From assembly GCF_003332825.1 (NCBI RefSeq), contig NZ_QIRF01000012.1, forward strand, positions 1-64,000: DNA of 64,000 nucleotides, given 5' to 3'. Every line of letters starts with the position of its first letter. Position 1 is the stretch's first letter. Made by a program: the position numbers and the translations under genes. The notes below the pieces were generated by a model that did no database searches, was not told where the DNA came from, and was given only the letters and a program-made list of their open reading frames with translations. Origin of the DNA: Dyella sp. C9 (lineage in GTDB: Bacteria; Pseudomonadota; Gammaproteobacteria; Xanthomonadales; Rhodanobacteraceae). Below are positions 44,467-55,876 of this stretch, one piece after another.

Positions 44467-46800
44467 ATGCCCGTGCGAGAGTGTGGATCGCGTCGCGCCC
44501 CGTCCCTCATCGCTGCCCAGGGTGTGATGCTGGGGCTTGTACTGGGTTGTCCGGCGGCCCCGGCGGGCGCACAGGCCGCGGCGCCGTCACAGCCTGCGTC
44601 CCCAGCCACGGCGGCCGCGCCGGCTACAATACGACCTCCGCAGCGCAACACCGTCACGCTGGGCGAGGTAGTGGTCACCGCCAATCGCCGGCCGGAGTTG
44701 TCACGCGAAGTGCCGATGCATGTCGACGTCGTGCCGGCCGAATCATTGCAGCAGATCGGCGCCAAGACGCTCAACGACTATGTCTCCTACCAGCCCGGGG
44801 TGTTCTTCGCCACGCAGGGTGGCACCGGCCAGGGCGAGCTGGTGATGCGAGGCGTGTCCACCGGCAACCAGACCAGTCCGACCGTATCGCTCTACATCGA
44901 TGACGTACCCGTGGGCGGGAGCACGGTCTACGCCGCATCGGCGACCTTCCTGCTCGACCCGGTGCTGCTCGATCTGGATCACATCGAGTACCTGTATGGT
45001 CCGCAGGGCACGCTTTACGGCGCAGGTTCCATGGGGGGCCTGGTGAAGTATGTGACGCGTCCGCCGGATGCCGGCGGCGTATCAGGATCGTTCGGCGCGG
45101 ACATTTCCCATACCGAGCACGGCGGCATGAACTACACCGAGCGCGGCACGTTGAACATGCCGCTGGTGAAGGATGTCGCCGCATTGCGCTTGAGCGTGGT
45201 GGACGAGCACACCGCCGGGGTGTACGACGCCGTCGGCCCGGTGGCGGCGGGTGGCGCCGATCGCACGCATACGCAGGGGCTGCGCGCTGAACTGCAGGTC
45301 ACCCCTACCGACCGGCTCAGCATCAACCTGAGCGGCACGGCGCAGCGCATCGCCGCGGATGGCTTGTCGATGGCCGACTACAACCTGCAGGGCCAGCCCA
45401 TCTCGGGCGGGCCGTACAATCGGGAGCTCAACCATCGCGAGCCATTCACGCAGACCCTTGAGCTTTATTCGCTGCGCGTCGGCTACGACTTCGGCTGGGC
45501 TACGCTGAACTGGATCAGCGCCTACCAGGACTTCGAAAACCACAGTGTGCAGGACTACCCCAACGGCTTCCTGGACCTGCTCAACGAACTGGGTCCTGAG
45601 CTGGGCGTCGAGCAGCCGCTGAGCGACCTGTACGTTGACTCGGTCTATGACGTGCACAAGGCCACGCAGGAGATCCGCCTCACCTCGCCCAAGGGCGACC
45701 GCTTCGACTGGCTGGCCGGGCTGTGGCTCAACCGGGAGGACGTCTGGGCCAACTATGGGCTGCTCGGCGACAACCTCGGGGCGCCTGGCCAGACCTACCT
45801 GATCAGCCAGGCCAACAGCTCGCGCTTCGATGAATATGCCGGCTACGGCGACCTGACCTGGCACCTGGTGCCGACGCTGGACCTTTCGGCCGGCGTGCGA
45901 GCCAGCGGCGACAGCCAGCGGCTGTCGAGCCAGCAGCAGGGGCCGGTGGCGGGCAGCCCGGGCGGATTCCGCCTGGCCACGCACAACTCCGATACCACCG
46001 AGATGCTCACCGCGACCTATCGGCCGGATGACAGCCACAGCTATTACCTGCGGGCGTCCACCGGTTATCGGCCGGGGGGCCTGCAGGCGCCGCTGCTGAC
46101 CAGCGTGCTGGGACCGGTGCCGGCGGCGCCTTCCGATACCTTCGGGTCGGACAAGTTGCAGAGCTACGAGCTGGGCTACAAGGGCAGCCATCTGGACGGT
46201 CATCTGGACATCGGCGCGGATGTCTATGACATCGAGTGGCACAACCTGCAGCTGTTCACCTACACGCTGGGGAACACCATCATCCAGAATGCGGGCGACG
46301 CGCGGGTAAACGGCCTTGAGGCGAACGCCCGATACCAGAACGGTCCCTGGAACCTGCGTGCGTCATGGGCCTATACCTACGCCCGGACCCTCGATGCCGA
46401 CGAGGAGATCGGCATCGCCAAAGGCGCGCCGTTGCCGTATTCGGCGCGCAGTGCCGGCACGTTGGCGGCAAGGTACCAGTTCGAGCTCGGCGGTTATGGC
46501 GCCTATGCGGGGGCCACGGAGCGCCTGTCCAGTTCGCGTCATGCCGGGTTCGAGGGCGATGCCAGCGATCCGGATTTTCACCTGCCGGGCTTTGGCCTGC
46601 TCGACCTCAATACCGGCGTAAGCCTTGCGCATGGGGTCGCGGTGGACGTCTATATGCGCAACGCGTTGAATCGTCGCGTGGCGATCGGCACGCTCAACGC
46701 GCAGGCCATCGACTTTCTTGCCGCGCTAGGCGGCCCCATGCTGGTGCAGCAGTCCACGCCACGCACCATCGGCGTCTCGTTCAACGTACCGTTCCAGTAA
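44467..46800 (+). CDS. TonB-dependent outer-membrane receptor
   Basis: A 777-residue receptor. After a signal sequence (about residues 1-36, ending PAGAQAAA) and an Ala/Pro-rich stretch comes the TonB-box-like NTVTLGEVVVTANRRPELSR, then a plug domain (LNDYVSYQPGVFF, IEYLYGPQGTLYGAGSMGG) and a 22-stranded-type barrel ending TIGVSFNVPFQ. The substrate is not evident; similar receptors take up siderophores, polyphenols or sugars. ATG 44467 has GGAGA upstream. It stands alone, 149 bases after prmC, without a nearby FecR or transporter. Confidence 0.92.
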   Translation: MPVRECGSRRAPSLIAAQGVMLGLVLGCPAAPAGAQAAAPSQPASPATAAAPATIRPPQRNTVTLGEVVVTANRRPELSREVPMHVDVVPAESLQQIGAKTLNDYVSYQPGVFFATQGGTGQGELVMRGVSTGNQTSPTVSLYIDDVPVGGSTVYAASATFLLDPVLLDLDHIEYLYGPQGTLYGAGSMGGLVKYVTRPPDAGGVSGSFGADISHTEHGGMNYTERGTLNMPLVKDVAALRLSVVDEHTAGVYDAVGPVAAGGADRTHTQGLRAELQVTPTDRLSINLSGTAQRIAADGLSMADYNLQGQPISGGPYNRELNHREPFTQTLELYSLRVGYDFGWATLNWISAYQDFENHSVQDYPNGFLDLLNELGPELGVEQPLSDLYVDSVYDVHKATQEIRLTSPKGDRFDWLAGLWLNREDVWANYGLLGDNLGAPGQTYLISQANSSRFDEYAGYGDLTWHLVPTLDLSAGVRASGDSQRLSSQQQGPVAGSPGGFRLATHNSDTTEMLTATYRPDDSHSYYLRASTGYRPGGLQAPLLTSVLGPVPAAPSDTFGSDKLQSYELGYKGSHLDGHLDIGADVYDIEWHNLQLFTYTLGNTIIQNAGDARVNGLEANARYQNGPWNLRASWAYTYARTLDADEEIGIAKGAPLPYSARSAGTLAARYQFELGGYGAYAGATERLSSSRHAGFEGDASDPDFHLPGFGLLDLNTGVSLAHGVAVDVYMRNALNRRVAIGTLNAQAIDFLAALGGPMLVQQSTPRTIGVSFNVPFQ

Positions 46801-46831
46801 AGCGGGGCGGCGTGTTGCGCCGCCCGCCGGG

Positions 46832-48733
46832 TCAGGCGGTGACCTGGTTGAGCGAGGCCGCCAGGTGCGGGAAGCGCGCGCGGATCGCCCGTCGGATGCT
46901 GGGCAGGTCCAGGCCGGCCATGGTCAGCACTTCGTCGCGGCTGCCGTGCTCGAGGTACTCGTCGGGCAGGCCCAGGTGCAGGATCGGCTTGACGATGCCG
47001 TGCGCGGCCAGGCACTCGGCCACGCCGCTGCCGGCGCCGCCGGCGATGGCATTGTCTTCCAGCGTCACGAAAGCCTCGTGGGTGCGTGCCAGTTCGAGGA
47101 TCATCTCCTCGTCCAGCGGCTTCACGAAGCGCATGTTGACCAGGGTGGCGTCCAGCTCGGCAGCGATCTCGGTGGCCGGCGCCAGCATGGCGCCGAAGCT
47201 GAGCAGGGCCAGGCCGTGCCCGCGACGCCGCAGCTCGGCCTTGCCGATCGGCAGCGTTTCCAGCTCCTGCTGCAGCGGCACGCCCAGGCCGGTGCCGCGC
47301 GGGTAGCGAATGGCGGCAGGGCCAGGATGCTGGAAGCCGGTGGTGAGCATCATTCGGCATTCGTTCTCGTCCGCCGGCGCCATGATCACCATGTGCGGCA
47401 GGCAGCGCAGGTACGACAGGTCGAAGCTGCCCGAATGGGTGGCGCCGTCCGGGCCGACCACGCCGGCGCGGTCGATCGCGAAAGTCACGTCCAGGTTCTG
47501 CAGCGACACGTCGTGGATGGCCTGGTCGTAGGCGCGCTGCAGGAAGGTGGAGTAGATCGCCACCACTGGCTTGGCGCCTTCGCAGGCCATGCCGGCCGCG
47601 AGCGTCACCGCGTGCTGCTCGGCGATCGCCACGTCGAAGTAGCGTTGCGGGTATTCCTTGGAGAAACGCACCAGGCCCGAGCCTTCGCGCATCGCCGGGG
47701 TAATGCCCAGCAAGCGCTCGTCGGCGGCGGCCATGTCGCACAGCCAGTCGCTGAATACATCGGTGTAGGTGGGCTTGGACGGGCCGGACTTCTTCACCAG
47801 GCCGGCCTGTGGGTCGAACGGACCCACCGCGTGGTATTCGATCTGCGCCTGTTCGGCCGGGGCGTAGCCCTTGCCCTTGGTGGTGATCACGTGCAGCAGC
47901 TGCGGACCGGGCAGCTCCTTGACCGTGCGCAGCGCAGCGAGCAGCTGCGGGAGGTTGTGGCCGTCGATCGGGCCGGTGTAATGGAAGCCCAGTTCCTCGA
48001 ACAGCGTGCTGGGTGGCACTACGAAACCCTTGGCGTGCTCTTCCCAGCGCTTGAAGAAGCGGCCGAACAGCGACTGCTTGGGAATGGCGCGCTTGGCGCG
48101 CTCGCGCCACTGGTTGAGCGTGCGGCTGGACATGGCGCGCGCGGCCATCTTGGTCAGCGCGCCCACGTTCTCGCTGATCGACATGCCGTTGTCGTTGAAC
48201 ACCACCAGCATGTTCGGCTCCACGTCGCCGCCGTGGTTCAGCGCCTCGAAGGCCATGCCGGCGGTCATCGCGCCGTCGCCGATCACGGCGACGAACTTGC
48301 GCGGGTCGCCCTTGCGCTGGGCGGCGATGGCCATGCCCAGTGCCGCCGAGATCGAGGTGGAGGAGTGGCCGACCCCGAAGGTGTCGTACTCGCTTTCCTC
48401 GCGGCGGGGGAACGGCGCCAGGCCGTCCTTCTTCTTGATGGTGGTGATGCGGTCGCGGCGGCCGGTGAGGATCTTGTGCGGGTAGCACTGGTGGCCCACG
48501 TCCCAGACGAGGCGGTCGGTCGGGGTGTCGAACACGTGGTGCAGGGCCACGGTCAGTTCCACCACGCCCAGGCCGGCGCCGAAATGGCCGCCGGAGCTGG
48601 CCACGGCCTCGATCAGGTACTGGCGCAATTCGTCGGCGACGGCAGTGAGCTCATCGTCCGGGATGCGGCGCAGGTCGGCTGGCGTCTCGATGTTCGCCAG
48701 GTGGGGGAAGCGGGACAGGTCGGTCATTGGCAT
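46832..48733 (-). CDS. dxs: 1-deoxy-D-xylulose-5-phosphate synthase
   Basis: First enzyme of the MEP isoprenoid route; it condenses pyruvate and glyceraldehyde 3-phosphate using thiamine diphosphate. The 633 residues include [37 protein letters not shown], the ThDP motif [39 protein letters not shown] and [18 protein letters not shown]. The start is ATG 48733 or 48727 ([12 protein letters not shown]); neither has a clear ribosome binding site. Confidence 0.97.
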   Translation of the reverse strand: MPMTDLSRFPHLANIETPADLRRIPDDELTAVADELRQYLIEAVASSGGHFGAGLGVVELTVALHHVFDTPTDRLVWDVGHQCYPHKILTGRRDRITTIKKKDGLAPFPRREESEYDTFGVGHSSTSISAALGMAIAAQRKGDPRKFVAVIGDGAMTAGMAFEALNHGGDVEPNMLVVFNDNGMSISENVGALTKMAARAMSSRTLNQWRERAKRAIPKQSLFGRFFKRWEEHAKGFVVPPSTLFEELGFHYTGPIDGHNLPQLLAALRTVKELPGPQLLHVITTKGKGYAPAEQAQIEYHAVGPFDPQAGLVKKSGPSKPTYTDVFSDWLCDMAAADERLLGITPAMREGSGLVRFSKEYPQRYFDVAIAEQHAVTLAAGMACEGAKPVVAIYSTFLQRAYDQAIHDVSLQNLDVTFAIDRAGVVGPDGATHSGSFDLSYLRCLPHMVIMAPADENECRMMLTTGFQHPGPAAIRYPRGTGLGVPLQQELETLPIGKAELRRRGHGLALLSFGAMLAPATEIAAELDATLVNMRFVKPLDEEMILELARTHEAFVTLEDNAIAGGAGSGVAECLAAHGIVKPILHLGLPDEYLEHGSRDEVLTMAGLDLPSIRRAIRARFPHLAASLNQVTA

Positions 48734-48983
48734 ATTGTTGGCCCAGCGGAAGGGCGGGGCAAGGGCGGCAGGGTGAAAACCTGCGGATGAACGGCAGCTT
48801 GCATACCCCGAAGGGCGCCACACCGCGCTGATGCGGGCTGCGCGAGCCGCGTGGGCACCGATAGTCAGCCGGCCTTCCCGCGCCGCAGCGGTGCCGTGGC
48901 GCGCCGCCCCTGGCCCCGCCCGCCAGCCGTGGTGTCGGCGTGGCCCGATCCTGGGAGACGCCGGCGCCCGGATGGCCGTGTGC

Positions 48984-49589
48984 TCAGGACGCCATCTGCG
49001 CCCGGCGGTCACGAGGCAGGTGATTGACCAGGAACTCCATCTGGTCGACCAGGATGTTGCGGTTGGAGAGGATCAGGTGCTCCACCCAACTGGGCCGGTA
49101 GGGCACGGCCAGCAGCGGCATGTTGGCCTGCTGCGGGGTGCGGTTGGCCTTCTTCAGGTTGCAGGCGAGACAGGCGCTGACCACGTTCTCCCAGGTGTCC
49201 TTGCCACGCTTGGAGATCGGCAGCACATGGTCGCGGGTGAGTTCGCCGCGGCTGAAGCGCTCCCCGCAATACAGGCAAAGGTAGCGGTCGCGGGCGAACA
49301 GCGCGGTATTGGTGAGCGCCGGCGAGGGATCGATCGCATGGTCGCGGCAGTGGCCGGTGCTGGCGATGATCGGGTGCAGGGACAGGATGCTCTGTACCCC
49401 GCTGATGCGGTTGTGGCCGCCGTGTACGGTGAGGCACGGGTCGCCCAGGGTCCAGGCCACGGCCTCACGGACGTAGAGGCAGACGGCTTCCTGCCAGCTG
49501 ATCCAGTCGAGAATGCGGCCAGCGGCGTCCAGCGAGAGCACGCGAGTCGAATGCAGGTCGACGACGCGGCCAGGTACTTCCATCAGCAT
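48984..49589 (-). CDS. HNH endonuclease family protein
   Basis: A 201-residue protein. The HNH core is [20 protein letters not shown] followed by [17 protein letters not shown], with cysteine pairs CLYCGERF and CLACN binding zinc. This type is common in proteobacterial chromosomes outside restriction systems; its role may be in repair or is unknown. No methyltransferase is adjacent. The start could be ATG 49589 or 49583; the upstream open-frame codons to 49685 are unlikely to be translated. Confidence 0.9.
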   Translation of the reverse strand: MLMEVPGRVVDLHSTRVLSLDAAGRILDWISWQEAVCLYVREAVAWTLGDPCLTVHGGHNRISGVQSILSLHPIIASTGHCRDHAIDPSPALTNTALFARDRYLCLYCGERFSRGELTRDHVLPISKRGKDTWENVVSACLACNLKKANRTPQQANMPLLAVPYRPSWVEHLILSNRNILVDQMEFLVNHLPRDRRAQMAS

Positions 49590-49845
49590 GCAAAACCGTC
49601 CTTCAACCCAGGGGAGTGAACGTTCGGGCGCTGCAACGATGCTCGTAACGTGGTCAGGATAGACCAAATCGATGACAGAACACACGCAAATGGTTGTCGT
49701 GGCAGGGGGAACCTGTCGTTGACGGGGGGCTTCGCGGGGCTCGCCGGGCGCTGATATAGTGTCCGTTCATCTGTAGACCCGGAGCCGGGTTTGGGAGGGG
49801 TAGCCTGGGTGGCGACCCCGGCGCGGCAGGGGAGAGGTAGTAATC

Positions 49846-50610
49846 GTGGCTGAAGTTCTTTTTTATGAGCGTCCCGTTCCGCTCAACCGTACCCAGCACA
49901 AGGATCTGCGCATCAAGCCGCTGCCGAACCTGAAGTTCGCCGGTGCAGTGCACTCGGTGCCGCTTACCGGCGTGGAGTTTCCGGCCGCTGCGCGCGATCT
50001 GCCGATCCTGTTTGGTGGCCTGACCATCGAAGAGGCCGGTCCGATGGCCCTGCTGGGCCTGCGCCAGAACGAGAACCTGTTCGTGGACGCGGATGGCCGC
50101 TGGGAAGCGAACACCTATATCCCGGCCTTCATCCGTCGCTACCCGTTCGTGCTGGCCGAGAAGCCGGTCGGTGCCGAGGGCGACGACTTCACCGTATTCC
50201 TGGACGAAGCCTACGAAGGCTTTGGCACCGAAGAGGGTGACCGCCTGTTCAAGGAAGACGGTTCCGACACCGACATGCTCGGCAATGCCGTGAAGTTCCT
50301 GGGCGAGTTCCAGCAGCACGTGGCACGCACCCAGTGGTTCATGGAGCAGCTGCGCAAGCATGACCTTCTCGAGCCGCGCAACATTCGCCTCGAGAAGGGC
50401 GGCAAGTCGATCAACCTCAATGGCCTGTTCGTGGTCAACGAGGAAAAGCTGCGCCAGCTGGACGAGAAGACCACCCATGAGTTCCTGCGCGAAGGCGTGC
50501 TGGGCTGGATCTACGCGCACCTGCTGTCGCTGAACAACATCGACCGCGTGTCGCTGCGTCTCAGTCAGCGTGAGCAGGTTGAGGAAGCGGCTTCCGCCGT
50601 CAAGAACTGA
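49846..50610 (+). CDS. SapC family protein
   Basis: A 254-residue protein matching the SapC family named after a Caulobacter S-layer-associated gene: YERPVPLNRTQHKDLRI, FPAAARDLPILFGG, NTYIPAFIRRYPFVLAEK and FVVNEEKLRQLDEKTTHEFL. No signal peptide is visible, so it is probably cytoplasmic; its biochemical role is unknown. The start is GTG 49846 with GGGGAGAGG upstream. TATAGT at 49755-49760 is a possible -10 hexamer about 86 bases before the start. Confidence 0.9.
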   Translation: MAEVLFYERPVPLNRTQHKDLRIKPLPNLKFAGAVHSVPLTGVEFPAAARDLPILFGGLTIEEAGPMALLGLRQNENLFVDADGRWEANTYIPAFIRRYPFVLAEKPVGAEGDDFTVFLDEAYEGFGTEEGDRLFKEDGSDTDMLGNAVKFLGEFQQHVARTQWFMEQLRKHDLLEPRNIRLEKGGKSINLNGLFVVNEEKLRQLDEKTTHEFLREGVLGWIYAHLLSLNNIDRVSLRLSQREQVEEAASAVKN

Positions 50611-50802
50611 CGTTCGGGCGTCGCGGTATCGTCCGATACCGCGACGCCACCCCGCTGGTGCGCAAGGCACTGGCGGGCATCTCGGCAGAGGCTCGCACAT
50701 GCCACCGGCAACGCCCGGGCGATATGCTTGCCGCCGGCGGCAATCTGGCGTATCCCCCTACGTGTCCCCTGTCGTTTCGCGGTTGCCGCAAGGGGCCGCT
50801 GC

Positions 50803-51204
50803 ATGTCCGAACAAAACAAGCGTGTGGTGATGGCCTACGTGGACGCCTTCAACCTGGGCGACCTTGATGGCGTGTGCGCGTTGTTTGCGCCGGATGCGCT
50901 GGTGCATGGTGCCTTGGGCTGGGGCGGGGTGGATGCGGTACGGCCGATCTGGAGCGAGCTGGTGCGTTGCTTCCAGGTTTGCCTGGAAGTGGACGCCGTT
51001 GCGGCCGAAGGCGATGCCGTCGTGGTGCGCTACACCGAGCGCGGTCGGTCGGTGGCGTCGTTCCGTGGCGGCCCGGTGACCGGCGAGCCTTATGAGTTGA
51101 TTGCCATGGAGTGGTTCGTGGTCAAGGGCGGCCATATCGAGCGCCGCTGGGGCGTGCGCGATGCCGCTTCGATGTTCCGGCAGATGGGCCTGGCCCTGCC
51201 GTAA
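50803..51204 (+). CDS. NTF2-like (SnoaL) family protein
   Basis: A 133-residue cone-shaped NTF2-fold protein: VVMAYVDAFNLGDLDGVCAL, LFAPDALVHGALGWGGVDAV and GEPYELIAMEWFVVKGGHIE. Relatives are ester cyclases, hydratases or scaffolds; catalytic residues cannot be assigned. ATG 50803 follows AAGGGG by seven bases. It converges on the DUF899 gene with only six bases between stop codons. Confidence 0.85.
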   Translation: MSEQNKRVVMAYVDAFNLGDLDGVCALFAPDALVHGALGWGGVDAVRPIWSELVRCFQVCLEVDAVAAEGDAVVVRYTERGRSVASFRGGPVTGEPYELIAMEWFVVKGGHIERRWGVRDAASMFRQMGLALP

Positions 51205-51210
51205 TCACCC

Positions 51211-51921
51211 TCAGTGCCGCTCGTACCACAGACTGGGACGCCAGTCGCCGCCGCGTCCGGCGGGCGTACAGTCGAGCAGGTTCCACAGTGGCCAGATCGC
51301 GTCGACGTGGCGCGGGTCCTGTCCCGGTTCGGCCGGCACGAACATCAACTCGCTGCACCACACGTGGTGAATGCCGTCATCGCGTTGCTCGAACACATTG
51401 AGCGCCGGCATCTGGCGACCATCCGCTGCTTCCCCGTGGTAGTCGCTGTTGTAGGTGTTGTGTGCCGAAGACAGCAGGTGGAGATGGCGCCATCCGCGCT
51501 CCCGGGCGAAATGGCGGACACGCTGGATCGGCGATTTCGCCACCACCGCCACATTGATGCGCTGGCGCAGGTGAGGCACCTGGCCGTCGAGCGCATCGAG
51601 GATGGAGGTACAGGATGGGCAGGGCTGCGCCATCGCGGGACCGAACATGTAGCTGTAGATGATCAGGCTGTTCTTGCCGCCCTCGAACAGGTCGGACAGG
51701 CGCAGCTGGCGTTCGATATCGGTGTCCGTTGGCGCGTCGCCTTCGTCGTCGAAGTAATAATCCACCGGCACCAGGCCCCCAGGTGGCAGTGCCCGGCGCA
51801 GTGCCGCAGTGGCCTCGACCTGGCGACGCAGTTCGATTTCCGCTCGCAGCAGCCGATCGCGGGCGTTGCGATAGTCCTGGCTTTCCCCGGGGAAACGCAC
51901 GGTATGCAGGGGCTGGCTCAT
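51211..51921 (-). CDS. DUF899 (thioredoxin-like) family protein
   Basis: A 236-residue thioredoxin-fold protein of family DUF899. Visible features are DYYFDDEGDAPTDTDIERQL, the pair CPSC in MAQPCPSCTSILDALDGQ, RGWRHLHLLSSAHNTYNSDY and ALNVFEQRDDGIHHVWCSEL. The CPSC motif could be redox active. Its role is unknown. It forms a pair with the acetyltransferase gene 70 bases upstream on the same strand. Confidence 0.88.
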   Translation of the reverse strand: MSQPLHTVRFPGESQDYRNARDRLLRAEIELRRQVEATAALRRALPPGGLVPVDYYFDDEGDAPTDTDIERQLRLSDLFEGGKNSLIIYSYMFGPAMAQPCPSCTSILDALDGQVPHLRQRINVAVVAKSPIQRVRHFARERGWRHLHLLSSAHNTYNSDYHGEAADGRQMPALNVFEQRDDGIHHVWCSELMFVPAEPGQDPRHVDAIWPLWNLLDCTPAGRGGDWRPSLWYERH

Positions 51922-51991
51922 CGTAGCCTCCGGTCAGCGAGTGGCCGCGCGCGCCGCGGCCCAGCGTCTCTTCCGCTGCTGTGGACCGTTG

Positions 51992-52465
51992 TCAGCGGAC
52001 GGGCTTGGCCAGCCTCAGCAGGTCGGCGGCATAGCCCGCGTTCTCGTAGATGGCCCGCGCCCGTTCGTTGCCGGGAAAAACCGCCAGCGTCACCAGTTGG
52101 CAGCGGTGCTCGCGTGCCCAGGCTTCGGCGTGCTCGAGCAGAGCCCGGCCTACGCCGCGTCCTTCGTACTGCTCGTCCACGGCCAGGTCGGAGATGTGGC
52201 AGTTACTGCGCCCGGTGAAGAAATCCTGGGTTTTCTGCAGATGGATGAAACCAACCGGCTCGCCGTCGTCGTCCTCGGCGACGAACACGAAACTGTTGGC
52301 GGGTTGCTCCTCCAGGTGCCGCAACAACTCCTTGCGGATGCCCTCGATGCATTCGTGCCGCCGCCGCCAGGGCGGCAGGGTGAAATCCACGAAGCGGGGC
52401 ACCAGGCCAAGAATGAAATCGTCGTCGTCTTCGGCGAGACGAATCAGGTAGGTGGCATCGCTCAT
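51992..52465 (-). CDS. GNAT family N-acetyltransferase
   Basis: A 157-residue acetyltransferase. The acetyl-CoA site is seen as DLAVDEQYEGRGVGRALLEH, with VTLAVFPGNERARAIYENAG following. The N-terminal YLIRLAEDDDDFILGLVPRF is usual for family members. The acceptor substrate is unknown. The gene ends before a REP-containing spacer and is read toward the DUF899 gene. Confidence 0.9.
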   Translation of the reverse strand: MSDATYLIRLAEDDDDFILGLVPRFVDFTLPPWRRRHECIEGIRKELLRHLEEQPANSFVFVAEDDDGEPVGFIHLQKTQDFFTGRSNCHISDLAVDEQYEGRGVGRALLEHAEAWAREHRCQLVTLAVFPGNERARAIYENAGYAADLLRLAKPVR

Positions 52466-52592
52466 GCGGGCTGGACCGGACTAGCGAACAGGGGTTTGCC
52501 GTTTCTACACCCTGGGGGAGCGGGATGGTAGTCCCTTCGGTGCGAGGGGCCTTGGGGGGGGCTGATGGAGCCCGGCCGGCGGGCGGCCACCC

Positions 52593-52660
52593 TGTAGGAG
52601 CGCACCCTGTGCGCGACCCATCGAAACGCAGAGCCATCGCGCACAGGGTGCGCTCCTGCA
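52593..52660. repeat. REP pair in inverted orientation
   Basis: A 25-base element beginning TGTAGGAGCGCACCCTGTG (52593-52617) faces an inverted copy (52637-52660) across 19 bases. Each element is itself partly palindromic (GCGCACcctGTGCGC). The same element recurs exactly at 55852-55876 and in variant form at 55727-55752. The type is typical of RAYT-mobilised REPs in Pseudomonas and Lysobacterales. Confidence 0.85.
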
Positions 52661-52691
52661 CAGAGCCGGGCGACGTGGCAGCACGCCCCAC

Positions 52692-52722
52692 AAAAAAGGC
52701 GGCCCCTCATCGAGGGGCCGCC
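52692..52722 (-). terminator. Intrinsic terminator of the acyl-CoA dehydrogenase operon
   Basis: On the minus strand a perfect 10-base stem GGCGGCCCCT/AGGGGCCGCC with a five-base loop is followed by six T residues (52697 to 52692). It lies 32 bases after the dehydrogenase stop. Confidence 0.93.
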
Positions 52723-52753
52723 CGTTCACGCATCAAGCGAAGCGAACACCGCC

Positions 52754-54529
<1,776 letters not shown>

Positions 54530-54569
54530 GGCGAAGTTCCTTCGGTGGTGATGCAGGGGCGCTGCGGGA

Positions 54570-55052
54570 TCAGCGCCAGGTGTTGGGGATACCCGGCACG
54601 GGCGAGAGCCAGTCGTTGCCGTGGAATTCGAAATCGCGGGCGGCCTTTTCCTGCTCGGGCTTGGCGTTGGCGGTACCGGCGACGCTGTAGGGCACGCTGC
54701 CGGCGCTGCCCTTCACGGCGGCGGCCTTGAGCGCCGCGGTCATCTCCGGCGTGGGCAGCAGGTTGAACTGGGTGACGTCCGCGGCAAAGGCGGGAATGTC
54801 CAGGTCGAAGCGCGCGTGCAGGCGGATCGGCATCAGTTCGGCCACCTTCAGCTCGCCGTCGAGCGAGTTGAAGTCCATCTCGCCGTAGCTGTTGTTCTGG
54901 ATGCGCAGGGTGACCCGCCACTGGCCGTCTGGCAGCGTGGTCATCTCCTGGATGCTTACCGTGGGCGGGAACACGCTCTTGCGCGGCGGACCACAGGCCA
55001 CCAGGCCCGCCACCAGGACACCGAGCGCTACACAGCGGAGCAGTCGTCGCAT
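54570..55052 (-). CDS. LEA/WHy-like lipoprotein
   Basis: A 160-residue lipoprotein. The lipobox is LVACG (ALGVLVAGLVACGPPRKS). The remainder has an LEA14-like WHy pattern: QWRVTLRIQNNSYGEMDFNS with AELMPIRLHARFDLDIPAFA. Such proteins are usually periplasmic and stress related. It lies upstream of an acyl-CoA dehydrogenase gene and has a PsrA-like operator just before its start, so fatty-acid-dependent control is likely. Confidence 0.8.
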   Translation of the reverse strand: MRRLLRCVALGVLVAGLVACGPPRKSVFPPTVSIQEMTTLPDGQWRVTLRIQNNSYGEMDFNSLDGELKVAELMPIRLHARFDLDIPAFAADVTQFNLLPTPEMTAALKAAAVKGSAGSVPYSVAGTANAKPEQEKAARDFEFHGNDWLSPVPGIPNTWR

Positions 55053-55060
55053 GCGTCACC

Positions 55061-55076
55061 TCAAACGATTGTTTGA
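55061..55076. promoter_or_regulatory. PsrA/FadR-like operator
   Basis: TCAAAC-GATT-GTTTGA has perfect 6-base arms and fits the PsrA-type consensus (CAAAC-N2-4-GTTTG) exactly. It is nine bases before the lipoprotein start, where binding would block transcription of the lipoprotein/acyl-CoA dehydrogenase unit until long-chain fatty acids are present. Confidence 0.6.
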
Positions 55077-55242
55077 ATCTTAGCAGGATGGGCTTGCCGT
55101 CTGTCACGGGGTCCTGCCGCCCTATGGATCTCACCGGGGGTGCGATCACGCTGGCGTGATGGAGCCCGCTTGCCGCCAGAGGTTCCCATTGCGCAGCGCA
55201 GCAGGCATCATCCCCGGTTCCCACATCCAGTCGTCCCAGCCA

Positions 55243-55710
55243 ATGACCCGTCGTATCGTCGCCCGTCGCTCGCCCATCCATGGCAATGGCGTTTTCGCCG
55301 TCGCCCCGATCAAGAAGGGCGAGGAGATCATCGAATACAAGGGCACGCTGATGACCCACGCCGAGGCCGACGTGTTGTACGGCGATGGCGGCGAGACGGG
55401 GCATACGTTCCTGTTCACGCTCAACGACGAGTACCTGATCGACGCCAACCGCAAGGGCAATACGGCGCGCTGGATCAACCACAGCTGCGACCCGAACTGC
55501 CAGGCGGTGATCGAGGAGAGCGCCGACGGCAATCCGCGCAAGGACCGGGTGCTGATCGAGGCCATCCGCAACATCAAGCCCGGCGAAGAGCTGACCTACG
55601 ACTACGGCATCACGCTGGACGTGCCGCATACCGCGCGCCTCAAGAAGCTGTGGGCCTGCCTGTGCGGTTCCAGCAACTGCACCGGTACGCTGCTGAAGTC
55701 CAAGCGCTGA
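55243..55710 (+). CDS. SET-domain protein (lysine methyltransferase-like)
   Basis: A 155-residue protein consisting of a SET domain: RRSPIHGNGVFAVAPIKKGE, the knot motifs WINHSCDPNCQAVIEE and ELTYDYGI, and a post-SET-like CLCGSSNCTGTL that can bind zinc. The set of SAM and substrate-tunnel residues seems complete. Bacterial SET proteins may methylate ribosomal or other proteins. ATG 55243 is chosen because upstream codons from 55156 do not match the family. Confidence 0.9.
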   Translation: MTRRIVARRSPIHGNGVFAVAPIKKGEEIIEYKGTLMTHAEADVLYGDGGETGHTFLFTLNDEYLIDANRKGNTARWINHSCDPNCQAVIEESADGNPRKDRVLIEAIRNIKPGEELTYDYGITLDVPHTARLKKLWACLCGSSNCTGTLLKSKR

Positions 55711-55726
55711 AACCACGCCCGCCTTC

Positions 55727-55876
55727 TGTGGGGGCGCACCCCGTGCGCGACCGCAGGGCCAGGGGTGGCGCCCCTCTCTCTCCGACCTGTTGAATCGTTG
55801 ACTCATTGCGCCCGCGAACACCGGATGCAGCGGTCCTGGATGGGCGTTGCAGTCGCGCACAGGGTGCGCTCCTACA
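55727..55876. repeat. Second REP pair flanking the SET/Gre junction
   Basis: A variant REP (55727-55752, starting TGTGGGGGCGCACCCCG) and an inverted copy (55852-55876) identical to the element at 52593 enclose about 100 bases. The right copy overlaps the last codons of the Gre-family gene and provides its TAG stop. Confidence 0.8.

Noticed and set aside
46865..48790. 641-residue open frame on the plus strand
   Set aside because: It mirrors dxs, which is unmistakable; composition is that of an antisense shadow.
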